Below are positions 35,901 through 44,729 of a DNA stretch of 55,128 bases, piece after piece. Under the pieces are notes generated by a model. The model ran no database searches and was not told where the DNA came from. It was given only the letters and a program-made list of their open reading frames with translations. Every line of letters begins with the position of its first letter. The stretch's first letter is position 1. The translations under genes were made by a program, and so were the position numbers. Source of the stretch: Bacteroidaceae bacterium (GTDB lineage Bacteria; Bacteroidota; Bacteroidia; Bacteroidales; Bacteroidaceae); contig JAFXZK010000120.1 of the NCBI GenBank assembly GCA_017541265.1, forward strand, positions 1-55,128, read 5' to 3'.

Positions 35901-38900
35901 AGAGGAGCTGGCAGATGTGGCGACGCAGATTCAGACCTTCGAGGAAGAGGCTGTCGAGGAAACCATCGCCACCCAGTCCGTGCTTGACGAGTATAAGGAT
36001 TTGCTCGACGCTCTGCCAGAAGCCAAGACACTCCTTGAGTTCGCCGACGCTATCGACGCTGTCAACGCCAAGAAGAAAGAGGTTGCAGAGAACGCAGCCA
36101 TCTATCAGGCTTACTTCGACAAGTGCGAAGAGACTAAGGCTTATCTTGAAGCGCACGATGACTTCGGAGGCGAAATTCGCGACGCACTCGAATACTATCT
36201 CACAGAAGCTGACGAACCCAGCGATGAGAATCCGCTTGGCACATACGAGTACATTAAGGAGGTGCATACTGCCTCAGCCGAGGACATCAAGGCCGAGACA
36301 GAGCGCGTTGAGCTGTGGCTTGCAAGTGCCATCGCCGGCGATGTCGTTCCCGGTACTGACATCAGCAGCTTGATTCCCAACTACGACTTCAGCAAGCAGA
36401 AGGAGAGCTGGACCAATGCTTTCAGCACTGGCTACGGCCAGATTAAGGACGAGAACGGCAAGACCGTTCGTGGCGTTGAGGCTTGGAACGTAAGTGGCGA
36501 CCAGTACCAGACCGTCGAAGGCATGAAGCCCGGCTACTATCTGGTGGGTATCAACGGTGCCTTCCGTCCCAGCAACAACCGTTACAGCACCAACTATGCC
36601 GCCGGTATCTATGCAAACGGCATATTCAACTACTTCCCCACTGTAATCGAAGATTATGTTCCTGTAGATGAGGCAGAAGACGGTGTGAACTGTAACCTGA
36701 CAATCAAGAGTGCTTACGACCTCGCTATTTATGATGACTTCACATCCACTTCCGAAGATGATGGCGCCGAGCTTCTCGGTTATGCTGTTCACGGCGAGAC
36801 AGGTATGGCTATTGCTGCTATGGCAAACCGCTATCAGGTTTACACCATCGCACTCGTAGGCGAGGACGGCAAGCTCACCATCGGCATCAAGAATCCCGGC
36901 ACAAAGTACGGCAACGACTGGACTGGCTGGGGCGCTCTCAAGGTGACTTACTGCGGCGATGCAGAAGACGACAAGGCAGGCGAAGCTCTTGACAAGGTGC
37001 TCGAGAATATGGTGGCTCGTGCAGATACCATTCTTGCTTACAAGTATGATACTGATTATAGTGCCATAGCTCCCAACTTCCCCGCAGCACTGAAGGAAGA
37101 ACTTGAAGGTATTGTAGATCAGGTTGATGCTGCAGAAACCGTCGAGGCAAAGGCTGAACTTGCTGCCAAGTTCTCCGACATCTTCCAGCGCATCTACGAA
37201 GGCAAGCAGGCTTACGTCAAACTCGTGAAAGTTGCCGCCAGCATCGAGCTTATTGAACAAGAAAATCTGCCTTTGGTTGAATACATTGAGGGTGACGAAG
37301 AAACACCTGGTGAATGGGTTGAGACAGACGATTTGGTATTCACAGAGGACGAGACGGAATTGTGTTATGATTTAGCCATGGCATTATACGATGCATACGA
37401 CACTGGCTCCTACAGCACAGAGGAAGCTCAGGAAGCTGGTGCATTGAACATTCCCGAGCTTGAAGGCATCGTTCCTGCCAAGGACGCCGAAGACTTCTAC
37501 CTCATTGGAACTCCCAAGCAGTTCGTAGCCTTCCGTGCTATTGCTATTGGTGACAACACCGCTAAGGGTAAGCTCATCGATGACATTGATATGACTGGTA
37601 TTGGTATGCAGCCCATCAATGACCTGGATAACAGATTCCATGGTACGCTCGACGGTCAGGGCTATGCCCTCAACAATGTCTATATCGGCCACTATGCAGA
37701 GAACACAGCTCTGTTCGGCGGTATGGACGGCGCTACCGTCAAGAACCTGAAGCTGACCGGCGAGTACTACAGCGACTCCAAGTTCATCGCCGGTATCGTT
37801 GGCAAGACCTACGGCAACAGCGTTATCGACAACTGCGACGTGGCAGTGAAGATGTACTCTACTGTTGAGGGTGACGGCACACATGGTGGTATCATCGGCG
37901 TGAACGAAGACTCTGGCACAGTTGTCAGCAACTGTCTCGTTAACTGCCCGATGTTCGGTGAATTGACAACCTCTTGCGGCGGTGTTATCGGTTGGTCAAC
38001 CAACGCTTCTACCGTCAAGAACACCCTGATTCTTTCTCAGGGCAGCACCGTAAGCTCAAGCAGCACTAACACAGTCAGCCGTAACCCGGATAACTGCACG
38101 GTAAGCAATGTCTTCTATGTAGAGCAGTTCGGTGACGCAAACGGCACAAAGGTTACAGTCGAGCAGCTGGCAAGCGGCGAAGTCGCTTACAAGCTCAATG
38201 GCAGCCAGAGCGAGAACGTCGCTTGGTTCCAGACCATCGGTACCGACGCAACACCTCGTCTGTTCGAGGGTGCTACTGTTTACTACTATGGTGGCAAGTA
38301 CATCAACGAAAAGCCGAATCCTCAGCTTAATGCATTTGCTTTCAACCTTGAGGCCAAGAAGATTGGCGACAATGTTGTCGTAAGCTTCAACCTCAATGCT
38401 GAGGCAGAAGGTGTTGAAGTCAACTTCTACGACGGCGAAGACAAGATCCACACCGCTGTATCCAATGAAGTCTTCACTGCAGGTGCCCATAGCGTAGCTG
38501 TTCCTGTTAGCGATCTTGGAGTAGAGGATGCAATGACTCTCAACTTCGATGTTGCCGTTACAGGCAAGGGTTCTCTCGACGTCCTCAAGATGGGCGAGAG
38601 CTACAAGGTATGGGGCCCCTACGGCATGGCCATCAACAACAATCCTGCAAGCAAGGGCTTCGGTCAGGTGCTCCTGGCAGAGTCTTATCCCCAAGAGATT
38701 GCCGATACCTATATCTCCTACGATAAGCCCGGTGCTATCTATGCGTTCGATCCTGACTTCCAGCAGATCAACGCTGCCGACGGCACTCCTGGCTTCTATG
38801 GCGGACTCCCAATCAAGGAAGAGATTGGCGACAATGCTCCTCTCGCTATTGCAGGCACCTACAAGTTCGACCTCAAGGACCTCCGCTTCACAGCCGACAA

Positions 38901-39849
38901 TCGTCTCTTCGTGGCTCGTGCTTCCGGCAAGAGCAATAGCTCTGTCTATGAGATTAACCCCGATGACCTCGACGAGGCTTGGAAGCCCCTCTTCACAGGT
39001 GGCGAGCTTGACGAGCAGACAGGTATCACCTACGTTGGCGACGAGGAACAGAACCGCATGGCTCTGAGCCTGGCATTCGAAGGCAAGGGCGAAGACCTGA
39101 AGATGTACGTTCTGGGCGCACAGCGCAGCAACGGCGAGTACAACTTCACCGACTACAACTGCTCTATCTACAACCTCGGCACGGCTACCGAATGGACGAC
39201 AGCTCCATCTGCCAACTTCGAGCCTCTCGACGGTGTATACACCAAGTCGCCCGTCGATGTGGGCATTCATGAGGACGGTCAGGGCGGTCTTTGGTACATC
39301 CAGCGCCGCAGCGACGCTTCTGCCGAGATTCCCGCCATCAAGCACTTCGACGCAGAAGGCAAGGAAGACTACAGCAACACCAGCTCCACCGCCGTTGGCG
39401 ACAGGATAGCTGTCACCACCGACGGCGTTTATCTCGCCATCCCCACAGAAAACGGCAAGATTGTTCTCTACGAGACCAACTATGTGCCTATGCAGAATGG
39501 CAAGATCTGGCTTGAACCGAAGCTGACCATCGGTGTTGGAGAGAGCCGCATCACAGCCATGGCATTCGACTATGCAGGCAACTTGTACGTCGCCTCCGCT
39601 AGCACAGAAACCTTCAGCCGCTACACCATCCCGTACGAGAACAAGCTTGTTGTTACTCCCGGCAATGGTATCGGCAACGGTGTCCAGGGTGACATCAACG
39701 GCGATGGCCAGGTTAATGTTGCTGATGCACAGAAAGTCCTGATTCTCATGGCAGACGGTGAGTATAATGCTGTTGCTGATGTCAATGGCGATGGTAAGCT
39801 TAATGTTGCTGATGCACAGAAAGTCCTGATTATCATGGCCGACCAGTAA
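32938..39849 (+). CDS. Giant secreted beta-helix/propeller-like protein with C-terminal dockerin (2303 aa), paralogue
   Basis: It has the same domain order as the preceding gene: signal peptide (1-23), beta-helix blocks with cysteine knuckles near residues 343 and 670, a helical part (about 981-1137), a galactose-binding-like domain (about 1138-1350, NYDFSKQKESW), helix, a fourth beta-helix block (from about 1518), an Ig-like segment (about 1793), a propeller-like domain (about 1890-2240) and a dockerin-like end (from about 2251). Similarity is patchy: the third beta-helix block has diverged and has its own insert near 770-800, while the signal region, parts of the propeller and the dockerin DNA are almost or fully the same. 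That points to tandem duplication with gene conversion. Role as above: surface binding or scaffold assembly is inferred. Confidence 0.8.
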   Translation: MRKRLLNLCLASLLSVVSTAAWALSEVNGVYQIGTAEDLKAFAELVNGGEGMPYLNAVLTADINKGADLTMIGRDGLDYQGCFDGAGYTITIDVINQDADGTAIFRNVGDNALIKNLKVQGTITTNKKYASGIAAWSAGTIRGCYIDVNVVSAMAGDATHGGVVGVAYQGAMIENCLAKFTIKGATTQNSGGVVGWCDGRTNVINCLVINDGSTLDLTNGGSGTIGRNDGNLQTVNLSEYIGNEYDKRPGGASTNNYATNAWGNTKCVTIVNYDDLADGRICYQLNTDQSHIAWVQQIGTDPFPVPAAFGSAQVYASGPTECDGKSEGELTFSNEGTAQATAHAYDKFGICQKCGCYNFYALERDATDGYYLIKTPKDIDMAEGWNRITNGARFSIKLANDVKYTAEEGRYIFNPSNWFDGCFNGDGHTLTIEMSEMDNNAALFPKFAGRRFENVIMHGTISTNGQYAGSVAGQTYRDRVNIINTYSDITINANHAGDNTTGGFIGICESKTQIENCIYAGNINGLETSECLAGFCGWSNGQSYWTNCAFLGNIVNGLGDSKTISRNPSNITTSNVYSLNDYGYDDGEKYILFEDGEAGVKSGELAYFLNGKAQGVERFYQLIGTDPEPMPIKKEGALVYATASSYRCDGSPEGETVYSNTPASSTIPPHQFEDGFCSVCGALQEDFLTPVDGWFEISNGAELAWWSNYAAKKDLGASARLTDDIDMDGYCDRWANVGTEGAPFYGNFDGQFHTISNLVIDHPADNGVGLIAVMNSLPTNGYGGISDADARAAEGVYIKNVVLDETCELIGRGYIGLVGMTAPWAGHVNIKGVMMCGDVRANGGPNASGVFGCVMSSTCHVTIDNCGMVGNVYGTKENGSFSGWLGSYAEVTNCFAVGSVEGIQDDDHYFARYSSATFTNCYSLYGTQVPTVSEEDFASGALAWKANGEQFRTGYWYQDIGDDLYPFPDPSHGTVIYAAEQYFSVANEEELADVATQIQTFEEEAVEETIATQSVLDEYKDLLDALPEAKTLLEFADAIDAVNAKKKEVAENAAIYQAYFDKCEETKAYLEAHDDFGGEIRDALEYYLTEADEPSDENPLGTYEYIKEVHTASAEDIKAETERVELWLASAIAGDVVPGTDISSLIPNYDFSKQKESWTNAFSTGYGQIKDENGKTVRGVEAWNVSGDQYQTVEGMKPGYYLVGINGAFRPSNNRYSTNYAAGIYANGIFNYFPTVIEDYVPVDEAEDGVNCNLTIKSAYDLAIYDDFTSTSEDDGAELLGYAVHGETGMAIAAMANRYQVYTIALVGEDGKLTIGIKNPGTKYGNDWTGWGALKVTYCGDAEDDKAGEALDKVLENMVARADTILAYKYDTDYSAIAPNFPAALKEELEGIVDQVDAAETVEAKAELAAKFSDIFQRIYEGKQAYVKLVKVAASIELIEQENLPLVEYIEGDEETPGEWVETDDLVFTEDETELCYDLAMALYDAYDTGSYSTEEAQEAGALNIPELEGIVPAKDAEDFYLIGTPKQFVAFRAIAIGDNTAKGKLIDDIDMTGIGMQPINDLDNRFHGTLDGQGYALNNVYIGHYAENTALFGGMDGATVKNLKLTGEYYSDSKFIAGIVGKTYGNSVIDNCDVAVKMYSTVEGDGTHGGIIGVNEDSGTVVSNCLVNCPMFGELTTSCGGVIGWSTNASTVKNTLILSQGSTVSSSSTNTVSRNPDNCTVSNVFYVEQFGDANGTKVTVEQLASGEVAYKLNGSQSENVAWFQTIGTDATPRLFEGATVYYYGGKYINEKPNPQLNAFAFNLEAKKIGDNVVVSFNLNAEAEGVEVNFYDGEDKIHTAVSNEVFTAGAHSVAVPVSDLGVEDAMTLNFDVAVTGKGSLDVLKMGESYKVWGPYGMAINNNPASKGFGQVLLAESYPQEIADTYISYDKPGAIYAFDPDFQQINAADGTPGFYGGLPIKEEIGDNAPLAIAGTYKFDLKDLRFTADNRLFVARASGKSNSSVYEINPDDLDEAWKPLFTGGELDEQTGITYVGDEEQNRMALSLAFEGKGEDLKMYVLGAQRSNGEYNFTDYNCSIYNLGTATEWTTAPSANFEPLDGVYTKSPVDVGIHEDGQGGLWYIQRRSDASAEIPAIKHFDAEGKEDYSNTSSTAVGDRIAVTTDGVYLAIPTENGKIVLYETNYVPMQNGKIWLEPKLTIGVGESRITAMAFDYAGNLYVASASTETFSRYTIPYENKLVVTPGNGIGNGVQGDINGDGQVNVADAQKVLILMADGEYNAVADVNGDGKLNVADAQKVLIIMADQ

Positions 39850-39895
39850 TGAAGAGTCCCATCCTTGCCTTCCTTTGAAGGGAAGGAATAAAAGA

Positions 39896-39929
39896 CAGCC
39901 CCCTGCGGAATTCCGCAGGGGGCTGTTTG
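39896..39929 (+). terminator. Intrinsic terminator after the second giant gene
   Basis: CAGCCCCCTGCGGAA and TTCCGCAGGGGGCTG form a perfect long stem ending in TTTG. It may also serve the convergent AraC-type gene. Confidence 0.8.
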
Positions 39930-39938
39930 CATATAGTT

Positions 39939-39983
39939 CACATAAATCCCATAGCTCCCACAGTTCCCCAAGGCCCTATAAGC
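39939..39983. repeat. 9-bp-period repeat at the 3' end of the AraC-type gene
   Basis: Words such as CACATAAAT, CCCATAGCT, CCCACAGTT, CCCCAAGGC and CCTATAAGC follow at 9-base steps. The repeat runs across the stop codon of the AraC-type gene (39976-39978). Confidence 0.55.
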
Positions 39984-41070
39984 CCTCCAGGTATTCGTCC
40001 AATGTTATTCCCTCGACCTTGAGGAAGCAGGCGCGGACGGTCTGGGTGGTGCCGAAGCCGGCGGCAAGTGTGTCGTTGAGAGCCTTTACCTCGCCCCGGG
40101 CTATCATGCGCTTCAGCTCCGCCACGCGGAAGCTGCCGATGTAGTCATGCACATTGTTGAAGCCCTGGCTGCGCACGCTCTGGAGAACCAGGTGGCGGTT
40201 GTAGCCCACCTCCTGGCAGAGACGGTCGCGCCCGAAGGTACTGTCCTTCCACTCCTCCTTGTGGTTCTGCATCCAGAAGTTGATACGCTGGAAGCGGCGC
40301 AGGTTCGCCTCATTGAAGTCTTCCCGTTCCTTCTCTTCCTTGTCATCCTCGGCAGGCTCTTCTGCCACCTCGCTGATGACGGGGCGCGGCATCTGCATCG
40401 CCAGTGTCTCAAGTGTGCGGAGCATGAGGTAGAGGTTGAGCACGGTGAAGAGGACGATGTAGATGGCAAGCAGCGTCAGGTTGTAGTAGATGGCGACAAA
40501 GGTGTAGAAGACCACCGAGAGACCCATAGCTATGCAGTAGCCCAGCAGGTAACCCGGCACGCCTGTGTGGTGAGCCATGCGGCGCGGCAGCAGGAAGATG
40601 TTCCCGATGTAGTAGATGCTCAGCCCCAGAGCACAGAGGCGCATCAGGATGTCACTGCTCAGGATGTTCCCGACCAGTTCGCTTGCCGTGTAGATATACA
40701 CTATGCGGCTGCCCATCAGCATCGCCCCGATGTAGATGGCAAGCAGGAAGAGGATGGGGCGTGCGTAGCGCCACATGCGTTCCCATTGCAGGAAGCCCGG
40801 CATGGGAATGCTGAGCGGGTAGATGCTTTGCAGATAGCAGGCACAGAGCAATGCCAAAAGCATGAAGGGATGCAGAATGCCTGGTTCGCCCGTTGCGATG
40901 GCATGGTTGAAGAATGAGGCGACGAGCATCGTGCAGAAGAAGATGCCGTTCACCCACGGCAGACAAAGGTACTGCACACGGTGCCGTGCAAAGACTGCCG
41001 TTGTGCAAGTTATGACAAAGTGGACGATAGCAGACCCGATAAGGGTCATAAAAAGTATGTTTTCACTCAT
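39976..41070 (-). CDS. Membrane-anchored AraC-type transcriptional regulator
   Basis: This 364-residue protein joins about seven N-terminal membrane segments (residues about 5-235) to a cytosolic AraC helix-turn-helix domain. The linker is strongly acidic (EEPAEDDKEEKEREDF). The DNA-binding part (about 265-364) has DRLCQEVGYNRHLVLQSVRSQGFNNVHDYI and a second HTH ending FLKVEGITLDEYLEGL. Such proteins in Bacteroidetes sense signals in the membrane. It is divergent from the chitobiase-domain gene and convergent with the second giant gene, so either could be a target. Promoter-like TAACTTTG lies at 41137-41144 on this strand. Confidence 0.85.
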   Translation of the reverse strand: MSENILFMTLIGSAIVHFVITCTTAVFARHRVQYLCLPWVNGIFFCTMLVASFFNHAIATGEPGILHPFMLLALLCACYLQSIYPLSIPMPGFLQWERMWRYARPILFLLAIYIGAMLMGSRIVYIYTASELVGNILSSDILMRLCALGLSIYYIGNIFLLPRRMAHHTGVPGYLLGYCIAMGLSVVFYTFVAIYYNLTLLAIYIVLFTVLNLYLMLRTLETLAMQMPRPVISEVAEEPAEDDKEEKEREDFNEANLRRFQRINFWMQNHKEEWKDSTFGRDRLCQEVGYNRHLVLQSVRSQGFNNVHDYIGSFRVAELKRMIARGEVKALNDTLAAGFGTTQTVRACFLKVEGITLDEYLEGL

Positions 41071-41136
41071 CTTGTTCGCTGGGATAACCTTTCAACTTTT
41101 CAACCTTTTAACCTTTTAACTTTTACAAGTTGCCTG

Positions 41137-41144
41137 CAAAGTTA
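41137..41144 (-). promoter_or_regulatory. -7 promoter element of the AraC-type gene
   Basis: TAACTTTG on the minus strand, 66 bases upstream of the start. The leader contains a TTTTAACC-type short repeat. Confidence 0.5.
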
Positions 41145-41218
41145 ACCCTTTTAGTTCAAACATCCATCCATTTGCACATTTTTATTTGGAAACACGCGCG
41201 CGTTAATATAAATAATTG

Positions 41219-41226
41219 TATATTTG
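41219..41226 (+). promoter_or_regulatory. -7 promoter element of the chitobiase-domain gene
   Basis: TATATTTG matches TAnnTTTG and lies 43 bases upstream of the start codon, preceded by a CGCGCGCG stretch. Confidence 0.6.
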
Positions 41227-41269
41227 CATACATATAAAACATATTAACAAACAATAAACACAATTCTCT

Positions 41270-43429
41270 ATGAAAAAAACTACTCTTTTTTCCTTGCTCA
41301 CCATGCTCTTCCTTTTTGTGGGAAGTAATGTTTGGGCAGACGAGATTTGGGTGAAAACAGCACCCACAGATTTGCAGACTGGCGATGTCGTTGCTATTGT
41401 TGACCTGACAAGACAGCTGGTTATGCCTAATAATAATGGTACGAGTGCGCCTCCTACTGCTACAGTTATCACATTCAACGACGACATGACTGAGATTGAA
41501 GCGGAAGTCGATGAGACATGGCAATGGATTGTGACCGTCAATGACAATTCTTACATGTTTGGTGTTGATGGCACGGAAAACTATCTCTATTGTACAAATA
41601 CCAATAATGGCGTACGTGTTGGCACAAACACCAACAACGAGTTCATCATGAAGGACGACTTCCTGTTCAACACAGCAACCAGCCGTTACATTGGCCCTTA
41701 CAATACACAGGATTGGCGTTGCTACACCTCCATTAACGCTAACATCACTGGCACCGTGATTGCTTTCTTCAAGAAAACAGATGGTGGCGGTGGCTACACT
41801 GTTGCCAAGCCAGTTATCACTCCTCGCGGCGGCACTTTCTATGACCCACAGGAAGTGACGATTACCTCTGATGGTAACACCATCTACTATACCCTCGATG
41901 GTAGCGACCCTACCGATGAGAGCACGCAGTATACGGCTTCTTTCATCCTCAGCGAGAGTTGCATGGTGAAGGCTATTGCATACGACGATGACGACAATGC
42001 CAGCAATATCGCTTCGGCAGAATTTGTCTTTAAGACTCTTGAAACCTATAGCACTATCGGTGCGCTTTGTGCTGCTGCTACAGATACGGAAGAGACTGTT
42101 CTGATCGAGTTCAACGGCTGGTTCTGCACTGGTGTGAAGAACAGCAACGCCTACTTCACCGACGGCGAAAAAGGCATCCTGGTCTATCAGAGCGGACATG
42201 GCTTCGAGGTTGGCGATGTGCTGAAAGGAACGGCATTGGTTAAATTGGTGCTCTATAATGAATGTGCAGAAGTGAAGGGCCTTACCGCCACCACAGAAGG
42301 CTTGATTGTCGAAAAGGGCGCAGTCCTCACGCCTCAGACGGTCGCTATTGCCGACCTTGAGAAGGACATGCAGGGCTGTCTCATCACCTTGGAGGGTGTC
42401 ACCTATAGTAAAGAGGGTAATGTCTTCATCGACGACGACGACAACGAAATCATTCCCTACAACAACTTCACCGCACTACCCGAACTCTTCGACGGCAAGA
42501 CATACAATGCGACCGGTGTTGCCATCTGGTTCAAGAGTAAGCAGAAGTGGGAGATTGCTCCCCGCACTGCCGACGAATTCGTGCTGATCACTTCGCTGAT
42601 TGCACCCGAGTCTTCATGGAGCGTCGAGAGCGAGGCCGTTGACATCAACGGCACACCCACCGCAACCTTCACCACCAACTCCGATGGCGTTGTGACCTAC
42701 GAAAGTTCCGATGTGGAAGTTGCCACCATCGACGAAAATGGCGTCATCACCCCCGTTGGCCGAGGCATTGCCACCATCACAGCCTTCGTGGCTGAGAGCG
42801 AAATCTACTTGGCAGACAGCAAGAGCTTCACGCTCACCGTGACGGAGAACGGCTACGCAGATGCTGTCTTCGCTTACAATGACGCAGATATCGTAGGCCA
42901 GGGCGCACCAGACACAGGCGCAGAGCTTTCTGCAGGCCGCAACGAAGTGCTCACGCTCTTTGCAAACAAGGCATACGACAATTCCACCGGCGACCATATC
43001 AAGATTTATGGCAGCAAGTACGAGACTGTGGGAGAAGGTGATGAGGCAGAAAAGGTGCTCTCAGAGCCAAGCTACATCCAGCTTTCTGTCGTCGAGGGTT
43101 ATTCCATCATCAAGATTGTCCTCACCGCTACTAACGAAAGCTATCTTAAGGAATGGAAGGACCAGTTCGGCACCGATGCAGTCCTCGAAGGCGCTACCGC
43201 TACATGGGAAGGCGACATGGCCGAAGTCATCCTGACCAATCAAGCCACTTCCCAGGCACGCATCAAGACCATCGAAGTCACCTACATCGACACCAGCATT
43301 GTCGATGCAATCAGCGCTCCGACCATTGTCGTCGGCGGAGAAGAAGCCATCTACAACCTTGCAGGCCAGCGCTTGAGCAGGATGCAGAAGGGCATCAACA
43401 TTGTGGGCGGCAAGAAGATTCTCAAGTAA
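41270..43429 (+). CDS. Secreted multidomain protein (chitobiase C-terminal-type, DUF5689-like and BIG2-like domains)
   Basis: This is a 719-residue exported protein. A signal peptide (1-24, ending NVWA) precedes an N-terminal beta domain. Residues about 177-255 match the chitobiase/hexosaminidase C-terminal type (GGTFYDPQEVTITSDGNTIY, YTLDGSDPT). Residues about 256-440 look like an OB-like DUF5689 domain (NAYFTDGEKGILVYQSG). Residues about 450-525 are a bacterial Ig-like fold (VEVATIDENGVITPVGRG). The C-terminus, AIYNLAGQRLSRMQKGINIV, is the short tail common in Prevotella secreted proteins and is probably a sorting or anchoring signal. No catalytic domain is seen; a binding role is inferred. 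Array C2 follows. Confidence 0.75.
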   Translation: MKKTTLFSLLTMLFLFVGSNVWADEIWVKTAPTDLQTGDVVAIVDLTRQLVMPNNNGTSAPPTATVITFNDDMTEIEAEVDETWQWIVTVNDNSYMFGVDGTENYLYCTNTNNGVRVGTNTNNEFIMKDDFLFNTATSRYIGPYNTQDWRCYTSINANITGTVIAFFKKTDGGGGYTVAKPVITPRGGTFYDPQEVTITSDGNTIYYTLDGSDPTDESTQYTASFILSESCMVKAIAYDDDDNASNIASAEFVFKTLETYSTIGALCAAATDTEETVLIEFNGWFCTGVKNSNAYFTDGEKGILVYQSGHGFEVGDVLKGTALVKLVLYNECAEVKGLTATTEGLIVEKGAVLTPQTVAIADLEKDMQGCLITLEGVTYSKEGNVFIDDDDNEIIPYNNFTALPELFDGKTYNATGVAIWFKSKQKWEIAPRTADEFVLITSLIAPESSWSVESEAVDINGTPTATFTTNSDGVVTYESSDVEVATIDENGVITPVGRGIATITAFVAESEIYLADSKSFTLTVTENGYADAVFAYNDADIVGQGAPDTGAELSAGRNEVLTLFANKAYDNSTGDHIKIYGSKYETVGEGDEAEKVLSEPSYIQLSVVEGYSIIKIVLTATNESYLKEWKDQFGTDAVLEGATATWEGDMAEVILTNQATSQARIKTIEVTYIDTSIVDAISAPTIVVGGEEAIYNLAGQRLSRMQKGINIVGGKKILK

Positions 43430-43455
43430 GCAGCCAACACAGCACGCTCTTGTTA

Positions 43456-43521
43456 TTGCTTCATCATGACAAAGCAATTGCTTGGTCATGATGAAGCAAT
43501 TGCTTTGTCATGATGAAGCAA
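43456..43521. repeat. 22-bp dyad array, family C, locus C2 (3 units)
   Basis: Units start at 43456, 43478 and 43500. All 66 bases are the same as array C1 at 32624, although flanking sequence differs. The array lies 26 bases after the stop of the chitobiase-domain gene. Confidence 0.92.
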
Positions 43522-43576
43522 CGGAAGCTGCATGGACTTGTTGTTTATATGATTGGTCGCAGCTTATGCAACCAAG

Positions 43577-43615
43577 CAAAGCGCCCCGAGCAACTGCCCG
43601 GAGCGCTTTGGTTTT
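43577..43615. terminator. Intrinsic terminator between convergent genes
   Basis: CAAAGCGC (43577-43584) and GCGCTTTG (43603-43610) form the stem, with inner C/G-rich pairing, followed on the plus strand by GTTTT. It would end the chitobiase-domain transcript; read on the other strand it is close to the end of the Sel1 gene. Confidence 0.7.
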
Positions 43616-43622
43616 AGAAGTT

Positions 43623-43658
43623 ACAGGTCTTATAGGACTTATAGGACTTATAGGTTAT
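43623..43658. repeat. 9-bp tandem repeat (ATAGGACTT)
   Basis: ACAGGTCTT, ATAGGACTT, ATAGGACTT and ATAGGTTAT at exactly 9-base steps. The last unit covers the stop codon of the Sel1 gene. Confidence 0.7.
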
Positions 43659-44626
43659 TCGTCGTAGTCGGTGATGCCTTTGGCCTTCAGGTTCTGGATG
43701 GCGCCTTCGTCGCCTTGCTTGGCGCTCTTCTTGTACCACTTGATAGCTTCCTCTTCCGACTTCTCCACGCCACTGCCTGTTTCATAGCAGTAGCCGAGGT
43801 TGTTCTGTGCGGTGGCATTGCCCTGCTCGGCAGAGAGGCGATACCAGTTGACGGCTTCGCTCAGGGACTGCTCCACGCCGATGCCTTCGTCGAAGCAATA
43901 GCCGAGGTTGCATTGTGCGTCGGCATTGCCCTGTTCGGCAGAGAGGCGGTACCATTTGACGGCTTCCGTGACAGACTTTGTCACGCCTCTGCCCTCCTCG
44001 AAACAGGTGCCAAGTGCACACTGTGCTTCGGCATTGTTCTGGTCGGCGGCCTGACGATACCACTTGACGGCCTCCTCGTGTGAGCGTGCCACACCCTTGC
44101 CTTCTTCATAGCATGCGCCCAGGGTGTACTGCGCTGTGGCGTCGCCCTGTTCGGCTGCTTCGCGATACCACTTCACGGCAGAGGACTGGTCTTTCGTGAC
44201 ATACTTGCCCTGTGAGTACATCTTGCCAAGGTAGAGCATCGCGTTCTTGTCGCCCTTCTCGGCACGCGCCTTAAATTCCAGGAAGCTCTGCTTGTAGTAC
44301 TCCATGGCTTTGGTCAGGCTGGCTTCCAGACCACGTCCCTCATCGTGGCAGAGTCCCATGTAGTACTGTGCGTAGGGATTGCCCTGCTCCGCCAGGAGCT
44401 TGAACCATTTGATGGCTTCTGTGTAGTCCTGTATCACGCCGTCGCCATTGTAGTACATGTATGCCATTTGCAGACCGGCTTCCTCGTCGCCCTGCAAAGC
44501 TTTCTTGACAAGTTCCTTGTCGCTGGGGCAGTTGTTGTCGGGTATGGTTATGCTGACGGACTTGCCTCCGCAAGCAGAAATCATTAGACTTAACACAGAA
44601 AAGGTGATTGCTTTGAACTTCTTCAT
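43655..44626 (-). CDS. Sel1-like repeat lipoprotein
   Basis: This 323-residue protein has a lipoprotein signal (MKKFKAITFSVLSLMISAC, Cys about 19) and then about seven Sel1-like repeats of 36 residues (for example AQYTLGACYEEGKGV and EAVKWYRQAADQ). Such solenoids bind partner proteins. It is likely anchored in a membrane facing the periplasm or surface. It is monocistronic, with its own -7 element at 44652-44659. Partner unknown. Confidence 0.85.
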   Translation of the reverse strand: MKKFKAITFSVLSLMISACGGKSVSITIPDNNCPSDKELVKKALQGDEEAGLQMAYMYYNGDGVIQDYTEAIKWFKLLAEQGNPYAQYYMGLCHDEGRGLEASLTKAMEYYKQSFLEFKARAEKGDKNAMLYLGKMYSQGKYVTKDQSSAVKWYREAAEQGDATAQYTLGACYEEGKGVARSHEEAVKWYRQAADQNNAEAQCALGTCFEEGRGVTKSVTEAVKWYRLSAEQGNADAQCNLGYCFDEGIGVEQSLSEAVNWYRLSAEQGNATAQNNLGYCYETGSGVEKSEEEAIKWYKKSAKQGDEGAIQNLKAKGITDYDE

Positions 44627-44651
44627 GATGGTTTTGGTTAGGTTTGCGGGG

Positions 44652-44659
44652 CAAAGGTA
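44652..44659 (-). promoter_or_regulatory. -7 promoter element of the Sel1-repeat gene
   Basis: TACCTTTG on the minus strand, 25 bases upstream of the start codon. Confidence 0.6.
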
Positions 44660-44729
44660 TGAAATAAATTCATAATTTACAATTCATTGTTCATATTTTT
44701 GCGGAAAAGCCGGCAAGGCGGTTTCCGGT

